From positions 1 through 7,990 of the forward strand of contig JACDEY010000038.1 in assembly GCA_013816105.1 (NCBI GenBank): DNA of 7,990 bases, read 5' to 3'. The translations under genes were made by a program, and so were the position numbers. Below the pieces are notes generated by a model. The model was given only the letters and a program-made list of their open reading frames with translations. It had not been told where the DNA came from and made no database searches. The DNA comes from Actinomycetota bacterium. Lineage in GTDB: Bacteria > Actinomycetota > UBA4738. The stretch's first letter is position 1. Every line of letters starts with the position of its first letter. Shown piece after piece: positions 5,711-7,990 of this stretch.

Positions 5711-6805
5711 CTACTTCGGAGACGAATCGACGAACGGGGGCCGCAGCACCTCCGCTTCCCCCCACCGTCCACGGACGTCCACCTCGACACGGTCTCCGGG
5801 TGTGAACCGCTCCCGCGGCGAGAGATAGGCCATGGCGATCCCGACCTTCAAGGTTGGGGAGAAGGTTCCGCTCGTCGTCTCCCCCACCTCCTCCACTCCC
5901 GACATCACTCGATAGTGAGGCCGGGGAATAAGCCTGTCCTGCATGCGGAGCCCCCACAACCTCGAGGGAACCCCTTCCTCCTTCTGCCTCGTCAGCGCGT
6001 CGCGTCCGAGGAAGTCGCCCTTGTCCAGGGACACCGCCCACGAGAGTCCGGCCTCGAGTGGCGTCCGCTCCTCGGAGATGTCGTTTCCGTGCAGCGGATA
6101 GCCCATCTCGAGACGAAGTGTGTCGCGAGCGGCGAGGCCACACGGAGCGAGCCCCATCTCCCTACCGGCCCCAAGGAGCTCCCTCCACAGATCCGGCGCG
6201 AGGTCGTCCGGCACGAACAGCTCGAAACCGAGCTCCCCCGTGTAGCCCGACCGTGAAACGGTCATCGTCCGGCCCATGTAGGAGAGCTCCGCCGAGTGCA
6301 TGTATCGGAGAGTGGACGCCTCCGGGAAGACACGGGCGACAACCTCGGGCGAGCGGGGGCCCTGCGGGGCGAGGATGCACAGATCCTCGCGGAGCACCAC
6401 GTCCGTGGGGCCGTCGGAGGCCTCGAGCAGCGTTCGGTGCACGCGGGAAGTGTTCGCCGCGTTCGGGACGACCAGGTACCGGTGCTCCGCAGTCCGATAG
6501 ACGATCAGGTCGTCGACGATGCCGCCCCGCTCGTTCAGGACCATGTTGTACTGAGCAGCTCCGACCTCGATCTTCCGGGCGTCGTTGGGCATGGACCGCT
6601 GAATGGCCTCGAGCGCACCGTTCCCCTCGAGAACGATCTTGCCGAGATGGGTCAGGTCGAAGAGGCCGGCACCCTCTCGGACGGCCCGGTGCTCGGCGAG
6701 CGTGCCCGCGTACTGGATGGGCATCGACCATCCCGCAAAGGCCCCCATGTGTGCACCGAGCGCACGATGCTCCTCCTCGAGGGGTGACCCTTTCAGCTGC
6801 CTCAT
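5711..6805 (-). CDS. gcvT: Aminomethyltransferase, T-protein of the glycine cleavage system
   Basis: GcvT takes the aminomethyl group held on the lipoyl arm of H-protein and, with tetrahydrofolate, releases ammonia and forms 5,10-methylene-THF. The 364-residue product matches the usual length (about 360-370). Family landmarks, numbered from the ATG at 6803-6805, are FAGWSMPIQY (23-32), FDLTHLGKI (49-57, the usual DVSHMG-like site), RSMPNDARKI (70-79), NERGGIVDDLIVYR (91-104) with the conserved acidic pair Asp98-Asp99, RSGYTGELGFE (185-195) and GLAARDTLRLEMGYPLHGND (223-242), followed by the C-terminal barrel domain. The start at 6805 is chosen because GGAGG sits 5 nt upstream of it; an in-frame ATG at 6817 adds four residues but has no ribosome-binding site. 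It is divergent from lpd, 63 bp away, and convergent with the lipoprotein gene. Genes for H- and P-proteins are not in the window. The folate-dependent paralogues YgfZ and dimethylglycine dehydrogenase are less likely given the full motif set. Confidence 0.95.
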   Translation of the reverse strand: MRQLKGSPLEEEHRALGAHMGAFAGWSMPIQYAGTLAEHRAVREGAGLFDLTHLGKIVLEGNGALEAIQRSMPNDARKIEVGAAQYNMVLNERGGIVDDLIVYRTAEHRYLVVPNAANTSRVHRTLLEASDGPTDVVLREDLCILAPQGPRSPEVVARVFPEASTLRYMHSAELSYMGRTMTVSRSGYTGELGFELFVPDDLAPDLWRELLGAGREMGLAPCGLAARDTLRLEMGYPLHGNDISEERTPLEAGLSWAVSLDKGDFLGRDALTRQKEEGVPSRLWGLRMQDRLIPRPHYRVMSGVEEVGETTSGTFSPTLKVGIAMAYLSPRERFTPGDRVEVDVRGRWGEAEVLRPPFVDSSPK

Positions 6806-6825
6806 GCCCTCCTCCATCCGGACGG

Positions 6826-6831
6826 TAGTAT
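6826..6831 (+). promoter_or_regulatory. Candidate divergent promoter -10 in the gcvT/lpd spacer
   Basis: TAGTAT on the plus strand fits TANNNT and would serve lpd with a leader of roughly 30 nt. The same bases read on the minus strand give CATACT, a weaker -10-like match for gcvT. The whole spacer is 63 bp, so the two promoters must overlap or lie very close. No clear -35 hexamer is visible for either direction. Confidence 0.35.
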
Positions 6832-6868
6832 GCCCGAAGCACGGTCGCCATCGAGAAAGGACCCACGA

Positions 6869-7990
6869 ATGGCTGACGGCACCTACGACGTGGTCGTGCT
6901 GGGCAGCGGAACCGGCGGCTATGCGGCGGCGTTGCGGGCGGCCGTGCTGGGCAAGAAGGTCGCCCTGGTCGAGAGAGACGACCGGCTGGGCGGGACGTGC
7001 CTGCTCCGGGGCTGCATCCCTTCAAAGGCGCTCCTCGAGTCCGCTTCGGTGATGGACCGCGTCAACCGCTCCGAGGAATGGGGCATCAACGCCACGGGCG
7101 AGGTGGACTGGACGAAGGTCCTCGAGTCGGAGCGGCACATAGTCGACAAGAAGGTCTCGGGCCTCACGGGCCTGATCAAGGCCCGGAAGATCGAGGTCGT
7201 CAAGGGTTCGGGCAGGCTGGTCGAGGGCCCGGCGGTCGAGGTCGACGGCAGAACGCTCCGGGGGAACGACGTCGTCCTCGCGACGGGTTCACGTCCAAGG
7301 CTGTTGCCGGACCTGACGGTCACCGACCGCGTTATCACGAGCGACCAGGCCCTGACCCTCGACCACCTCCCGGGGTCCGTGGTGATCATCGGGGCGGGCG
7401 CGATCGGCATGGAGTTCGCGACGGTCTACCGGTCCTTCGGGGTCAACGTCACCGTCCTCGAGGCGCTGCCGCGCATCGTTCCACTGGAGGACGAGGACAT
7501 CTCCAAGGAAGCGGCCCGGGCGTTTCGCAAGCGTGGGATCGATGCGGTCGCCGGCGTCCGGGTCCAGGAGGTGAAGGACGACGGTGACCACGTGGAGGTG
7601 ACGTACGCGGCCGAAGGCAAGGACGCCACCACCGTTTCCGCCGACGTGTGCCTCGTCGCCATCGGCCGGGCCCCCGTGTCGGAGGGCTACCCGGAGGCGG
7701 GCATCGAGCTCGACCGCAGCTACGTCAAGGTTGACGGGTCCCTGCAGACGAGCGTCCCGCACGTGTGGGCGGTGGGCGACGTGGCGGCGACGCCGCTGCA
7801 GCTCGCTCACTCCTCCTTTCTTGAAGGGATGGCGGTCGCCGAGCGGATCGCCGGACTGGAGGGCCCCGAGATCGACTACGCCGGCGTTCCCAGGGTCACC
7901 TTCTCATCCCCGGAGATCTCCTCGGTGGGGTTCACCGAGGCGCAGGCGCGCGAACGCGGACACGACGTGGAGACACGCAGCTTCCAGTTC
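6869..7990 (+). CDS. lpd: Dihydrolipoamide dehydrogenase (E3 / L-protein), 3' end outside window
   Basis: This FAD-dependent enzyme re-oxidises dihydrolipoyl groups with NAD+, serving pyruvate and 2-oxoglutarate dehydrogenase and the glycine cleavage system. The frame is open from ATG 6869 through the last base of the window (374 codons); family members run about 450-475 residues, so roughly the last 80-100, including the dimerisation domain's His-Glu active-site pair, are not seen. Visible motifs are the FAD dinucleotide fold VVVLGSGTGGYAAA (Gly12, Gly14, Gly17), the redox disulfide GGTCLLRGCIPSK (Cys44 and Cys49), ATGSRP, the NAD-binding fold IIGAGAIGMEF (173-183) and the second FAD contact WAVGDVA (300-306) with the LQLAH helix after it. 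AAAGGA lies 7 nt upstream of the ATG, supporting the start. Mercuric reductase and glutathione reductase share the fold, but the GCIPSK motif and gcvT next door favour lipoamide dehydrogenase. Confidence 0.93.
   Translation, partial: MADGTYDVVVLGSGTGGYAAALRAAVLGKKVALVERDDRLGGTCLLRGCIPSKALLESASVMDRVNRSEEWGINATGEVDWTKVLESERHIVDKKVSGLTGLIKARKIEVVKGSGRLVEGPAVEVDGRTLRGNDVVLATGSRPRLLPDLTVTDRVITSDQALTLDHLPGSVVIIGAGAIGMEFATVYRSFGVNVTVLEALPRIVPLEDEDISKEAARAFRKRGIDAVAGVRVQEVKDDGDHVEVTYAAEGKDATTVSADVCLVAIGRAPVSEGYPEAGIELDRSYVKVDGSLQTSVPHVWAVGDVAATPLQLAHSSFLEGMAVAERIAGLEGPEIDYAGVPRVTFSSPEISSVGFTEAQARERGHDVETRSFQF

Noticed and set aside
6806..6868. Glycine riboswitch upstream of gcvT
   Set aside because: The spacer is only 63 bp, too short for a glycine aptamer, and contains none of its conserved core.

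Overview
The window is a GC-rich (roughly two-thirds G+C by eye), densely packed bacterial chromosomal segment. The high GC, the frequent GTG starts, the TPR-protein/LuxR-type regulator pair and the style of the lipoprotein all suggest an actinomycete-like bacterium (Actinomycetota or an uncultured relative). That assignment is inference; no rRNA or other taxonomic marker is present. I see no mobile element, CRISPR array, tRNA or rRNA.

Left block (1-1221, + strand): the 3' end of a TPR-repeat protein whose start lies off the window overlaps by 4 bp a complete NarL/LuxR-type response regulator. No histidine kinase is visible. The regulator ends tail-to-tail with the next operon, and the two stop codons share one CTAG.

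Central block (1218 to about 4900, - strand): a cobalamin (vitamin B12) uptake operon. Reading right to left it has a weak promoter candidate, a cobalamin riboswitch with a canonical B12 box (4662-4876), an intrinsic-terminator hairpin just before the first gene (4587-4614), a substrate-binding lipoprotein (BtuF-like), a FecCD/BtuC-type permease, and a BtuD-type ATPase. The ATPase carries an extra C-terminal domain of about 155 residues. The three proteins make a complete importer: the lipoprotein captures the corrinoid, the permease forms the channel and the ATPase drives it. The riboswitch should shut the operon off when cobalamin is plentiful.

Right block (4981-7990): a small lipoprotein of unknown function diverges from the B12 operon (+ strand). 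It converges on gcvT (- strand; aminomethyltransferase, T-protein of the glycine cleavage system), with a perfect GC-rich inverted repeat in the 25-bp gap. Divergent from gcvT is a dihydrolipoamide dehydrogenase gene (lpd, + strand) that runs off the right edge. T-protein and L-protein work in the same glycine cleavage cycle, and L-protein also serves the 2-oxoacid dehydrogenases, so the divergent pair is metabolically coherent.

Nothing here amounts to a wholly new system. The most interesting points are the unexplained domain fused to the B12 ATPase, the riboswitch/terminator arrangement, and the unrecognised lipoprotein next to the B12 operon.
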